A DNA stretch of 42,611 bases from an uncultured Pelagibacteraceae bacterium (lineage in GTDB: Bacteria > Pseudomonadota > Alphaproteobacteria > Pelagibacterales > Pelagibacteraceae): NCBI GenBank assembly GCA_902557215.1, contig CACDZM010000008.1, positions 1 to 42,611 of the forward strand, read 5' to 3'. Shown here one piece after another: positions 24,183-32,235 of the stretch. Position 1 is the first letter of the stretch; every line of letters begins with the position of its first letter. The position numbers and the translations under genes are program-made. Below the pieces are notes generated by a model that was given only the letters and a program-made list of their open reading frames with translations, was not told where the DNA came from and ran no database searches.

Positions 24183-24981
24183 AGATAGGCTTAAGAATTT
24201 TTAAAAATTTATTGTGCATACTTATATTGGCACTCGCAAGAATATTTCCAGCCTTAACAGCACTTTCATTTTTCCAATTTGAAACTACTCCACCTGCAGC
24301 TTCGATGATTGGTATTAATGGATGTATATCCCAAATTTTATTTGCGCATTGAATTACGACATCAATTTTTCCTTCCGCAAAATGAGAATAACTTAATGCA
24401 TCAGCACATGGAAATTGCATCATTTTTAATATTTTTGGAATTTTCTTTTGTTGATTAAGGGAAATAGTTCCATGAAATGCAGCGGATAATTTAACATTTG
24501 AATATTTTGCTTTGTAGTTAACTTTAATTTTTCTTTTTTTATTATCCTCAACTACAAAAGCAGACTTTGGAGAAGTATTATAATAATATTTTCTAAGAAT
24601 TGGAAAATTCGCGAGACCTAAAACTGGATAACCTTTGTAATTTAAAGAAATTAAATTACTCCAAGTTGGATTTCCTATAACAAATGATCTCGTACCATCA
24701 ATTGGATCAATAACCCAAGTAAAATCACTTTTATTTTTCTTCTGTCCAAATTCTTCTCCTTTAATTTGGTGTTTAGGAAATTTCTTTAATATTTCTTTTC
24801 TAATAAATTTTTCGAAAGACTTGTCAGCACTTGTAACTGGATCGTAACCTTTACCTTTTTCCTTATTGGAAACCTTGAAAGGTTTGTTTAATCTCAAATG
24901 ATAATATTTGGTAAGTTTCTTGGCTAAATCATTTAAAAATTTAGAAAAAACTTTATAATTTGAAGAATTCAACTTTGACAC
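24175..24981 (-). CDS. hisN: inositol-monophosphatase-family phosphatase, histidinol-phosphatase-like
   Basis: This 268-residue Mg-dependent phosphatase has the metal motif GEEFGQ, then WVIDPIDGTRSFVIGNPTWS (about 90-109) and a second metal site WDIHPLIPIIEAAGGVVSNW (about 216-235). RSFVIGNP after the DPIDGT motif is the HisN-type variant, so histidinol-phosphate is the preferred substrate guess; inositol- or PAP-phosphatase activity is possible. The start is GTG, reading VSKLNSSNYK. It diverges from the gamma-butyrobetaine-dioxygenase-like gene with 65 nt between them. Confidence 0.82.
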   Translation of the reverse strand: MSKLNSSNYKVFSKFLNDLAKKLTKYYHLRLNKPFKVSNKEKGKGYDPVTSADKSFEKFIRKEILKKFPKHQIKGEEFGQKKNKSDFTWVIDPIDGTRSFVIGNPTWSNLISLNYKGYPVLGLANFPILRKYYYNTSPKSAFVVEDNKKRKIKVNYKAKYSNVKLSAAFHGTISLNQQKKIPKILKMMQFPCADALSYSHFAEGKIDVVIQCANKIWDIHPLIPIIEAAGGVVSNWKNESAVKAGNILASANISMHNKFLKILKPISK

Positions 24982-25046
24982 AAAGGACTAATACTATTTT
25001 ATTACTATTGATTAAAGTAAAATTTTAAATAATCATCGATTTAGCT

Positions 25047-26147
25047 ATGAAAATAGAATTGAAAAATAATAAGATATTTTTTGAAAACCAGGGTCAGAAG
25101 AAAGAGATTCATCCATTTTGGTTAAGAGAAAGAGTAAACGGTGAAAGTTTCATAGATGTGGGTACGCAGCAAAGGTTATTTGACCCAACAAAATTAGAGG
25201 AAGATATTAAGATAAACTCTCTTAATCTGTCAGATCAATTTCTAGAAATTACTTTTAACGATGGCACTTACACAAAATTTGCAGTTCAAAATATCTTAAG
25301 AGAATTTATTAATGAAGATGAGATTAAAAAAATTAAAAAAGTTGAATGGGACTCGTCTTTTACAAATTTTAAAAATTTTAAATTTGAAGACAATTTTTTT
25401 AATGAAAAAGTTATGTATGACGCCTTAATTGATTTTTATAAATTTGGGTTTGTAATTTTTAAAGATGTACCGACTAAAAATAATTTTATTACAAATTTTG
25501 CAAATTCTATTGGAAGTATAAGAAGAACAAATTTTGGGGAATTTTTTAATGTTATGTCAAAACCAAATCCAAATGATTTAGCTTATACCTCATTAGCTTT
25601 AACACCACACACCGACAACCCTTATAGAAATCCTGTACCATGTATTCAAATGCTCCATTGTATTGAAAACGAGGTTAATGGAGGCCTTTCCACTTTAGTA
25701 GATGGATATACTGTAACAGAAAAACTCAAAAAAGATTTTCGGGATTATTACAATATTCTTACTGATGTTAAAGTTAGGTTTCAGTTTATAGACCAATCAG
25801 TTATTTTAGAAGACTGGGCTGAAATGATTCAGTTGAGCGAAAAAAAAGAGTTCAAGCAAGTTAGATTTAGTCCAAGATTAGACTTTGTGCCTTTAATGGA
25901 AAAGAATAAACTTGAACTTTTTTATTCTGCGAGAAAAAAAATATCAGAACTCTATAATTCAGATCAATATAAAGTTGAATTTAAATTAAGTCCTGGAGAT
26001 TTACTTATGATGGATAATTACAGATTACTTCATGGAAGAACCTCATATGATACAAATCAAGGTAATAGGTTTCTACAAGGATGTTATATTGATTACGATA
26101 GTACAGAGGGAAAACTAAAACACCTAAAAAGAAAATTTAATCTGTGA
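25047..26147 (+). CDS. gamma-butyrobetaine dioxygenase-like 2OG-Fe(II) enzyme
   Basis: This 366-residue protein has an N-terminal DUF971-like domain (HPFWLRERVNGE, about 22-33) and a TauD-type jelly roll. SLALTPHTDNPYRNPVPCIQ (about 182-201) holds the HxD iron ligands, and GDLLMMDNYRLLHGRTSYDT (about 312-331) the distal His and the 2-oxoglutarate Arg. The architecture is that of gamma-butyrobetaine and trimethyllysine dioxygenases, which hydroxylate toward carnitine. The cysteines that bind zinc in the N-terminal domain of human BBOX1 are absent here. It ends in an 11-base overlap with the convergent 2OG-oxygenase gene. Confidence 0.82.
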   Translation: MKIELKNNKIFFENQGQKKEIHPFWLRERVNGESFIDVGTQQRLFDPTKLEEDIKINSLNLSDQFLEITFNDGTYTKFAVQNILREFINEDEIKKIKKVEWDSSFTNFKNFKFEDNFFNEKVMYDALIDFYKFGFVIFKDVPTKNNFITNFANSIGSIRRTNFGEFFNVMSKPNPNDLAYTSLALTPHTDNPYRNPVPCIQMLHCIENEVNGGLSTLVDGYTVTEKLKKDFRDYYNILTDVKVRFQFIDQSVILEDWAEMIQLSEKKEFKQVRFSPRLDFVPLMEKNKLELFYSARKKISELYNSDQYKVEFKLSPGDLLMMDNYRLLHGRTSYDTNQGNRFLQGCYIDYDSTEGKLKHLKRKFNL

Positions 26148-26733
26148 AGTGGAGCCAACCAGTAATAATATATTTTTCTCCTCCATTAAGAACACTCCCT
26201 CTATGTGCATGTGTCCATTCAGCTGGCCAAATTAATGTTTTTCCAGTTTCTGGTTTTATTTTAACTTTATAATAGTCAAAATCTGTTGTGCCACCATCAT
26301 CAACATCATTTAAATAGGTCATCCAAGCGAATATTCGATGAATGTGTGCCATACCTGTTCTTTCTGCATGAAGGCGTCCAAAATGACCACCGGGAAGATA
26401 TTTTTGAATATTGAAAGGACCAATATGAATTTTTTTTACAAAGGTTTTTAAAAAATCGTATTGTTCCTTATAATCAGTAAAACATTGATATAAATTTTCA
26501 AAATACTTATTGAATACTTTATATTTTTCATCTTTAAGATTTTCTGGTTTGATAGTTATATCAGTTGATTTTTTTATACTTTCATCAACACCTCCACCTG
26601 TAGTACCTTTCGTGTGAAGATCAGAATTATTTTCAAAAAAATCAATAATTTCCTTACACAATTCTTTATTTTCTAAATCCCAATTCCCAATAAAGTTTGG
26701 ACTAACGTCATTTTTAATTTCTAATCTTTTCAT
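26137..26733 (-). CDS. 2OG-Fe(II) oxygenase, prolyl-4-hydroxylase-like
   Basis: This 198-residue protein has the P4H-type core. YLPGGHFGRLHAER carries the first iron ligands as His-x-Glu rather than the commoner His-x-Asp, YLNDVDDGGTTDF follows, and the distal region WPAEWTHAHRGSVLNGGEKY supplies the second His and the Lys/Arg that binds 2-oxoglutarate. Such enzymes hydroxylate peptides or small molecules. It is the last gene of the six-gene minus-strand operon starting at 30884, 3 nt after the TPR gene. It converges with another 2OG enzyme, but the two belong to different subfamilies. Confidence 0.8.
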   Translation of the reverse strand: MKRLEIKNDVSPNFIGNWDLENKELCKEIIDFFENNSDLHTKGTTGGGVDESIKKSTDITIKPENLKDEKYKVFNKYFENLYQCFTDYKEQYDFLKTFVKKIHIGPFNIQKYLPGGHFGRLHAERTGMAHIHRIFAWMTYLNDVDDGGTTDFDYYKVKIKPETGKTLIWPAEWTHAHRGSVLNGGEKYIITGWLHFTD

Positions 26734-26736
26734 TTA

Positions 26737-27285
26737 TTAATCTATTTTAAAACCTTTTTCACCAAACTCTATCATACCTGAACTTTCATTCAAATATTTT
26801 TGTCCCTCTGCATGTTTATTTAATCTTAAAAGATTTTTCCCATAAAAAGTTTTCAAATTTTTATTTTGGGGAAATTTTTTAATTGCTCTTGTACAGAAAG
26901 TATCTACAGCCTTTGTTAAATTAAGCTCAAATAAACATTGAGCAAATATTTCAATAACCGTTTCTTGATCCTCCTTCATATTCAATGATTTTTCTAGTAT
27001 CGGCAAAGCTTTTTTAAATTGTCCAGTATTGTAGTAAAGTTTTGCTAAATTATTAACAGATAATAATGAAACAGGTTTAATTTCTAAACACTTGATATAA
27101 CATTTCTCAGCCTCCTCTGTTTTTTTTTGTTCAGTGTAGCATATAGCTAGGTTGTGAAGCGCGGGTGGAAGTTTTGGAAATTGTTTTAAAATTGCATTGA
27201 ATATATTTATAGCTTTTTCAAATTCTCTGTTGGCACGGTACTTTTCAGCTTTTAAAAATTTTCTTTCTGTTTCTTTATCAATCAT
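26737..27285 (-). CDS. TPR-repeat protein
   Basis: This 182-residue cytosolic protein has tandem tetratricopeptide repeats from about residue 10 to 150, for example LPPALHNLAICYTEQKKTEE, AEKCYIKCLEIKP and VNNLAKLYYNTGQFKKALPI. TPRs mediate protein-protein contacts, and no catalytic domain is attached. TPR proteins are often fused or adjacent to P4H-like oxygenases, so it may hold the substrate of the oxygenase encoded 3 nt downstream (inference). Confidence 0.85.
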   Translation of the reverse strand: MIDKETERKFLKAEKYRANREFEKAINIFNAILKQFPKLPPALHNLAICYTEQKKTEEAEKCYIKCLEIKPVSLLSVNNLAKLYYNTGQFKKALPILEKSLNMKEDQETVIEIFAQCLFELNLTKAVDTFCTRAIKKFPQNKNLKTFYGKNLLRLNKHAEGQKYLNESSGMIEFGEKGFKID

Positions 27286-27295
27286 TTTTTAAGAT

Positions 27296-27877
27296 CTATT
27301 TTATATTTGATATTTGGGTCTCTGCATCCCTAATTGACTTTTCATAATCCAAAGCCATTTGATCAGCGCTAATAATATCGACCTTTTCTATACCAAAAAA
27401 ATTTAAAATAAATTTTAACCACGGGGTTAAAAAATCTTCTTTACTATTTAATTTTGTGCCTCCTGAAGTTATCACTAAATAAGCTCTTTTATTTCTCAAC
27501 AAACCCTCTCTTCTTCCATTTTCTTTGAATTTAAATGTCTCTCCTATTCTTGCTACAAGATCAGACCAAGCTTTTAGGGTTGCAGGAGGACCATAGTTAT
27601 ATATTGGTGCTGATATAATGATGACGTCACTTTCTTTAAGCTCTTTTACAAGTTTATCAGATAATTCAAACATTTTTTTATGATGTTCAGTTTGATCTTT
27701 CTCTTCAATCTTCATCCCTGACTCGGTTAATCCAGATACAAAAACCATCTCATCATCTAAATCTCTGTACACAACTTCGTCATCAGGTTTTTTTATTTTA
27801 TCTAAAAGTTTCTTTGCCAGTGCTCTAGAGGTCGATCCCTCTTTTCTAGCACTTGAATCTATTTGATATATTTTCAT
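27296..27877 (-). CDS. FMN-dependent NADH:quinone/azo oxidoreductase (AzoR-like)
   Basis: This 193-residue flavodoxin-fold protein opens MKIYQIDSSARKEGSTSRAL, the phosphate-binding loop for FMN. SAPIYNYGPPATLKAWSDLV (about 94-113) is the isoalloxazine-binding motif, and VITSGGTKLNS is the later FMN contact. AzoR-type enzymes reduce quinones and azo or nitro compounds using NADH. It sits 8 nt after ccdA and 10 nt before the TPR gene. It is probably involved in quinone or electrophile detoxification. Confidence 0.87.
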   Translation of the reverse strand: MKIYQIDSSARKEGSTSRALAKKLLDKIKKPDDEVVYRDLDDEMVFVSGLTESGMKIEEKDQTEHHKKMFELSDKLVKELKESDVIIISAPIYNYGPPATLKAWSDLVARIGETFKFKENGRREGLLRNKRAYLVITSGGTKLNSKEDFLTPWLKFILNFFGIEKVDIISADQMALDYEKSIRDAETQISNIK

Positions 27878-27885
27878 AATTTTAA

Positions 27886-28593
27886 TTATCCAAAATTTTG
27901 TAAAAAAGGTAATACATTTAATAAGTAGTATCCTAAAGCTTGTAATTGATTAGTTAATATTAAAATACCTGTAATTAATAGTATAATTCCACCAGATTTA
28001 GAGACTAAATTAATATTCTTTTTAAAGTTCTTTGAAAATATTAGAAACTTTTGAATCAAATAGCCAGACAAAATGAATGGTACTGCTAAACCAAATGAGT
28101 AAAAGATTAAAAGTAAAATTCCTCTGTTAACACTTTCCTCAGTTGCAGCTAAAACCAAAATTGAGCCTAAAATTGGACCAATACAAGGTGTCCAACCAAA
28201 AGCAAATGCCATACCAATTAAAATTGGGCTATAAAAACGATTATTCGAATTTGTTTGTATTCTTTTTTCATAATTTAAAAATTTAAGATTAATAATTCCA
28301 ATTATATGAAGCGAAAAAAGAATTATTACTAAACCAGCTGCTATTCTAAGTTCATATGAATTCTGCAACAGCACTTGTCCTAAAAAAGTTGAGGCAGCTC
28401 CAAAAAAAATAAAAACAATTGAAAAACCAAAGGTAAATAAAACAATCGGAATTAAATTGACATTTTTTTTTTCCAATAACTCATTTAATGAACTACCTGA
28501 AATATAAGAGATGTACCCAGGAATTAATGGTAAAACACATGGAGATAAAAAACTTATCAAACCAGCTCCAAGTGCGATAAATAGTTCTGTCAT
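27886..28593 (-). CDS. ccdA: CcdA-type thiol-disulfide membrane transporter
   Basis: This 235-residue protein with six hydrophobic spans has the two DsbD/CcdA cysteine motifs. LSPCVLPLIPGYISYISGSS lies in the first span (Cys about residue 19) and GWTPCIGPILGSILV in the fourth (Cys about 137). CcdA passes electrons from cytosolic thioredoxin across the membrane, mainly for cytochrome c maturation. Its start overlaps the stop of the FAH-family gene by one base, so it is translationally coupled. No other cytochrome c maturation genes lie nearby. Confidence 0.9.
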   Translation of the reverse strand: MTELFIALGAGLISFLSPCVLPLIPGYISYISGSSLNELLEKKNVNLIPIVLFTFGFSIVFIFFGAASTFLGQVLLQNSYELRIAAGLVIILFSLHIIGIINLKFLNYEKRIQTNSNNRFYSPILIGMAFAFGWTPCIGPILGSILVLAATEESVNRGILLLIFYSFGLAVPFILSGYLIQKFLIFSKNFKKNINLVSKSGGIILLITGILILTNQLQALGYYLLNVLPFLQNFG

Positions 28594-29438
28594 TATTTTT
28601 CTTTAACCACTTTTAACCTTTGTATACCTAAGTTATCAACTTTCAAAATCATCTCATCTCCATCTTTTAAGTAATCAGGTGGTGTCATCCCCATTCCTAC
28701 TCCTGCAGGTGTACCTGTTGTAATAACATCTCCTGGCATCAAAGTTATAAATTGACTAATATGAGATATCAAAAAATTAAAATTGAATATCATCAAACTA
28801 GTATTTCCAGTTTGTCTTCTTTTTCCATTGAGATCTAAAGTCAAATTTAAATTGAATGGATCGCTTATTTCATCTTTGGTTACAAGATATGGTCCTAAAG
28901 GTCCAAATGTATCCCCAGATTTTCCTTTAACCCATTGACCACCTCTGTCTTTTTGCCATTCTCTCTCACTAATATCATTACAAATACAATAACCTATAAT
29001 GCAATCTTGTGCTTCTTCCTCTTTTATGTACTTAGCTTTTTTTCCAATCACTATTGCAATTTCAACTTCATGATCCAAAGACTTAGAAAACTTAGGTATT
29101 ACTATGTCATCATTAGGTCCAATTATACAATTTGGTGACTTATTAAAAACTATTGGTTCTTTGGGAGTATTTGAATTTGTCTCAGCAGCATGAGCTTTAT
29201 AATTTAAACCAATTGCGAAAAAATTTGCTGGTTTAAAAACACAAGATCCTATTCTTTGATTTTTATCCAAAAGTGGAAGAGAATTGATATCAAAATTTTT
29301 TATTTTGTCTAAATTTTCAAAATTTAAATTTTCTGGTGTTAAATCTTTAAAAATATTCGATAAATTCCGAATATTATTTTTGTCATCAAGAATTGCGGGT
29401 ATTTCATTACCACGCTCACCAACCCTTAAAAATTTCAT
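28593..29438 (-). CDS. fumarylacetoacetate hydrolase-family protein
   Basis: This 281-residue FAH-superfamily enzyme shows AIGLNYKAHAAETN, SLDHEVEIAIVIGKKAKYI (the metal-binding Glu residues), CICNDISEREWQ and the catalytic-domain end GDVITTGTPAGVGMGMTPPD. FAH-family members hydrolyse or decarboxylate 1,3-diketo or 2-hydroxy-dienoate compounds and include 2-keto-3-deoxy sugar acid dehydratase-like and oxaloacetate decarboxylase-like proteins. It follows an aldehyde dehydrogenase gene by 3 nt, a pairing typical of sugar-acid or aromatic-acid degradation. The exact substrate is open. Confidence 0.87.
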   Translation of the reverse strand: MKFLRVGERGNEIPAILDDKNNIRNLSNIFKDLTPENLNFENLDKIKNFDINSLPLLDKNQRIGSCVFKPANFFAIGLNYKAHAAETNSNTPKEPIVFNKSPNCIIGPNDDIVIPKFSKSLDHEVEIAIVIGKKAKYIKEEEAQDCIIGYCICNDISEREWQKDRGGQWVKGKSGDTFGPLGPYLVTKDEISDPFNLNLTLDLNGKRRQTGNTSLMIFNFNFLISHISQFITLMPGDVITTGTPAGVGMGMTPPDYLKDGDEMILKVDNLGIQRLKVVKEK

Positions 29439-29441
29439 TAA

Positions 29442-30884
29442 TTAACCTTTGATGCCAAGATGTGTATATTTTATATTAAGGTAATCTTTAATTGCCATTG
29501 ATCCGCCTTCACGCCCATAACCACTTTGCTTTATCCCACCAAAAGGTGCTTCAGCAATTGCTACCATTGGAGTATTTACAGCGACTGAGCCAGTTTCTAA
29601 TTGTTCTGAGGCAAGATGAGCAGTTTCCATTGAATTAGTACAAACATAACTGCACAACCCTAATTCATGATTGTTAGCTCTTTCAATTACATCATCAAAA
29701 GTTTTAAATGATAACATAGGCACTAACGGTCCAAACGGTTCTTGTTTCATTATCGTAAAATCATCTTTTACATCGTCAAATACTGTCGGTTCATAATAAA
29801 AACCTTTGTTAAATCCTGAGGGTCTTTTTCCACCTAATAAAACTTTTGCACCTTCTTGTTTAGTTTTTTCAACTAATTCTTCTATTTCATTGAGTCTTTT
29901 TTTTGTGGTTAACGGGCCCAATTGAGTTGCTGGATCCATACCATCACCTATTTTTAATTTTTTTGTTTTTTCAATAAATAAATTTACAAATTCATCTTTT
30001 TTTCTCTCATGTATATAAAATCTATTAGGCGATATACAAACCTGACCATTGTTTCTGAATTTAGCAGCTATTGCCATATCAGCAGCTTTTTTAATATCAG
30101 CATCATCAAATACAATAAAAGGTGAATGACCTGATAACTCCATTGTTACTCTTTGAACTTTATCTGCAGCTTGTTTTAATATTAATTTACCTACTCTTGA
30201 TGATCCAGTAATTGAAATTTTTTTGACTATATCTGATGCAATCAATTGTTGTGCAATACTAGGTGGATCACCTGACAAAAGATTTACTACACCTGGTGGC
30301 ACACCACATTCATTACATATATTAACCATCTCCATTACAATACCAGGGGTAATTACGTCGGGCTTAACTATTACAGAGCAACCAGCTGCTAGCGCCGTTG
30401 AAATTTTTCTTGCAGACAACACTGCGGGGAAATTCCATGGAGTTAATGCTGCTACAACACCAACTGGTTGATAATAAACATGAACTCTTGTGTCTTCAAA
30501 CCTGCTTTCAACAGTTTGTCCATAAATTCTTTTTGTCTCTTCAGCATTCCACTCAAATATATCTGCAGCACCATTAACTTCACCTTTAGCTTCTGCAAAA
30601 GGTTTTCCAACTTCAAGTGTCATCCACTTAGCAAGCACATCTTGCTTCTCTCTCATTTTGTCCGCAATTCTTCTAATGATATAAGATCTTTGCCATGGAG
30701 TAGTTTTTTTCCAAACTTCTAATCCTTTTGCAGCAGACTTTAATGCTCTCTCAACATCCTGAGTTGTAGCTTTTGAGGCTTTTCCCAAAACTTCTTCATT
30801 AGCAGGGTTGATTACTTCGTAAGTTCCTCCATCTGACGATTTTTGCCATTTACCATCAATGAATTGCCCAAATTTTTCGTACAT
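29442..30884 (-). CDS. NAD(P)-dependent aldehyde dehydrogenase, succinate-semialdehyde-type
   Basis: At 480 residues this is the standard ALDH length. ALTPWNFPAVLSARKISTAL (about 146-165) holds the oxyanion Asn, TMELSGHSPFIVFDDADI the general-base Glu, and NNGQVCISPNRFYIH the catalytic Cys (about 281). PFGGIKQSGYGREGG closes the domain. The overall type is GabD/SSADH-like, also used for 2-oxoglutarate semialdehyde and other omega-semialdehydes. It is the first gene of the leftward operon and diverges from the GYD gene with 100 nt between them. The neighbouring FAH gene hints at a sugar-acid or keto-acid route. Confidence 0.9.
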   Translation of the reverse strand: MYEKFGQFIDGKWQKSSDGGTYEVINPANEEVLGKASKATTQDVERALKSAAKGLEVWKKTTPWQRSYIIRRIADKMREKQDVLAKWMTLEVGKPFAEAKGEVNGAADIFEWNAEETKRIYGQTVESRFEDTRVHVYYQPVGVVAALTPWNFPAVLSARKISTALAAGCSVIVKPDVITPGIVMEMVNICNECGVPPGVVNLLSGDPPSIAQQLIASDIVKKISITGSSRVGKLILKQAADKVQRVTMELSGHSPFIVFDDADIKKAADMAIAAKFRNNGQVCISPNRFYIHERKKDEFVNLFIEKTKKLKIGDGMDPATQLGPLTTKKRLNEIEELVEKTKQEGAKVLLGGKRPSGFNKGFYYEPTVFDDVKDDFTIMKQEPFGPLVPMLSFKTFDDVIERANNHELGLCSYVCTNSMETAHLASEQLETGSVAVNTPMVAIAEAPFGGIKQSGYGREGGSMAIKDYLNIKYTHLGIKG

Positions 30885-30984
30885 AAATTCAATTTAGCAT
30901 TACTATAGGTTGTGTCTACCATGTAATTTTTACACATTAATAATTTCTAATTAGATGATAGTCTTACAATAAAAAGGAGTTAAG

Positions 30985-31302
30985 ATGAAAGCATATATAA
31001 TGGGAAATTACACTGAAAAAGCTTTTCAAGGATTTTTAAAAGATCCAACAAGTGACAGAAAAGCAGTTGTAGAACAATTAACAAAAGCTATGGGTGGAAC
31101 AATGCACAGTATGGATATTGTAAGAGGCTCTTATGATTTTGTAGTTGTTACTGATGTTCCAAGCTTTGATGATTTTGCTGCAATTAAATTAGTTGTTGAG
31201 GCATCGGGTGCTGTAAAAAACTTGACAATACTTGAAGCGATTGATTTTACAAAAGCCACAACTAAAGCAAGTAAAATCGGTTACAAAGCACCGGGTCAAT
31301 AA
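30985..31302 (+). CDS. GYD-domain protein
   Basis: This is a 105-residue protein of the GYD family (ferredoxin-like dimer). It starts MKAYIMGNYTEKAFQGFLKD, continues DRKAVVEQLTKAMGGTMHS, and the name-giving motif appears as RGSYDFVVVTDVP. Function is unknown. It has its own promoter region, an AAGGAG ribosome-binding site and a strong terminator directly after its stop, so it is a monocistronic unit. The isolated control suggests a stress or abundance role. Confidence 0.9.
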   Translation: MKAYIMGNYTEKAFQGFLKDPTSDRKAVVEQLTKAMGGTMHSMDIVRGSYDFVVVTDVPSFDDFAAIKLVVEASGAVKNLTILEAIDFTKATTKASKIGYKAPGQ

Positions 31303-31309
31303 TTTTTTG

Positions 31310-31352
31310 TATAACTTCCAGTCCACAACTGGAAGTTATATTAATTTTTTTT
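31310..31352 (+). terminator. intrinsic terminator of the GYD gene
   Basis: A perfect 13-bp stem (31310-31322 with 31328-31340, five-base loop) is followed by a T-rich run from 31341. It begins eight bases after the GYD stop. The T tract overlaps the last codons of the convergent thioesterase gene, whose Lys-Lys-Asn C-terminus is encoded by the same bases. No T tract serves the minus direction. Confidence 0.85.
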
Positions 31353-31814
31353 TAGTTTTGAAGAAAATTTAAGATTGTCATTTGTAAATTTTGAAGAATT
31401 CTCTTTGATATAGTTATCCATAATCTTTACTTTTTCGTCTTCAAATTCAGATACTTTTCTATTATTTAAATCAACGTATAGAGCTAGAACTTCTATAGTT
31501 GATGCTAGAAACTTTTTTTCTTTATGAACCATCTCCATTTTATATTGTAGTCTTTTCTTATCGTGGTCAAAATAAACTAAGTTAATATCTACCTCATCAT
31601 CAACTCTAAGTTCTTGATTATAAGTAATATTTGACTCAACAATCATGGTACTTTTGCCAGTTGTTTTTGCTGAGTGTTCTCCCATTTTAAATATATTATT
31701 TAAAGTATCAGCACCATATTTATCAAAAATTAAAAGATAATAAGATACATTCATATGATCATTATAATCTATCCACTCTTTTATTATCTTCTGTGAACTT
31801 AAATAAACTGACAT
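31341..31814 (-). CDS. hotdog-fold thioesterase, similar to betainyl-CoA thioesterases
   Basis: This 157-residue protein has the 4HBT/hotdog pattern EWIDYNDHMNVSYYLLIFDK (about 13-32), where D-Y-N-x-H-M-N is the active-site region. Thioesterases with W-I/V-D-Y-N-G-H-M occur in carnitine degradation as betainyl-CoA thioesterase, alone or fused to L-carnitine dehydrogenase. A gamma-butyrobetaine-dioxygenase-like gene lies 5 kb away, but no carnitine dehydrogenase or BKACE gene is in the window, so this role is tentative. It follows the DUF779 gene by 17 nt. Confidence 0.75.
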   Translation of the reverse strand: MSVYLSSQKIIKEWIDYNDHMNVSYYLLIFDKYGADTLNNIFKMGEHSAKTTGKSTMIVESNITYNQELRVDDEVDINLVYFDHDKKRLQYKMEMVHKEKKFLASTIEVLALYVDLNNRKVSEFEDEKVKIMDNYIKENSSKFTNDNLKFSSKLKKN

Positions 31815-31831
31815 TTTAAGGTAAGAAATGA

Positions 31832-32185
31832 TTAATTTTTTTTAGTTTCGTTATCTACAACTAAACAAATTTCAGATTTTGTTAAAAATCTTTTTCCGGT
31901 GCCATTGTCCAAAGAAAACATTCCACCTATACCTTTAACAGCATCAATGGTTAAATCCGTATGTTTCCATTTTTCATATTGATCATCATTCATATAAAAC
32001 GGGACTCCACCAATTTCACCTAATTTTACATCGCTATTTCCAACCATGTATTCATTTCTTGGATAGCACATTGGAGCACTTCCGTCACAACATCCACCAG
32101 ACTGGTGAAATAAAAGCTCATCACCATGCTGAGCTTTAAGCTCTTCAATAAGTTTAAGTGCTGAGTTTGTAGCTTTCACTTTCAT
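31832..32185 (-). CDS. DUF779-family protein
   Basis: This 117-residue protein starts MKVKATNSALKLIEELKAQH. It contains QSGGCCDGSAPMCYP (about 29-43) with several Cys likely to bind metal, and GGVPFYMNDDQYEKWKHTDL, all typical of DUF779. The family is usually adjacent to acetaldehyde-type aldehyde dehydrogenases, as here. I place the start at 32185 because the in-frame extension to 32218 is just the translated arm of a terminator hairpin. Expression would therefore depend on read-through of that hairpin or on a promoter inside it. Confidence 0.88.
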   Translation of the reverse strand: MKVKATNSALKLIEELKAQHGDELLFHQSGGCCDGSAPMCYPRNEYMVGNSDVKLGEIGGVPFYMNDDQYEKWKHTDLTIDAVKGIGGMFSLDNGTGKRFLTKSEICLVVDNETKKN

Positions 32186-32220
32186 AAAAAATATGGCCCG
32201 TGATTCCTCACGGGCCATTA
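32186..32220 (-). terminator. intrinsic terminator between the aldehyde dehydrogenase and DUF779 genes
   Basis: On the minus strand an 11-bp GC-rich perfect stem (32218-32208 with 32203-32193, loop of four; two more A-T pairs possible) is followed by a T run to 32186 and then directly by the DUF779 ATG. The hairpin starts 15 nt after the aldehyde dehydrogenase stop. The same structure could hide the ribosome-binding region of DUF779. Confidence 0.85.
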
Positions 32221-32235
32221 TATATTAGTTATCTT

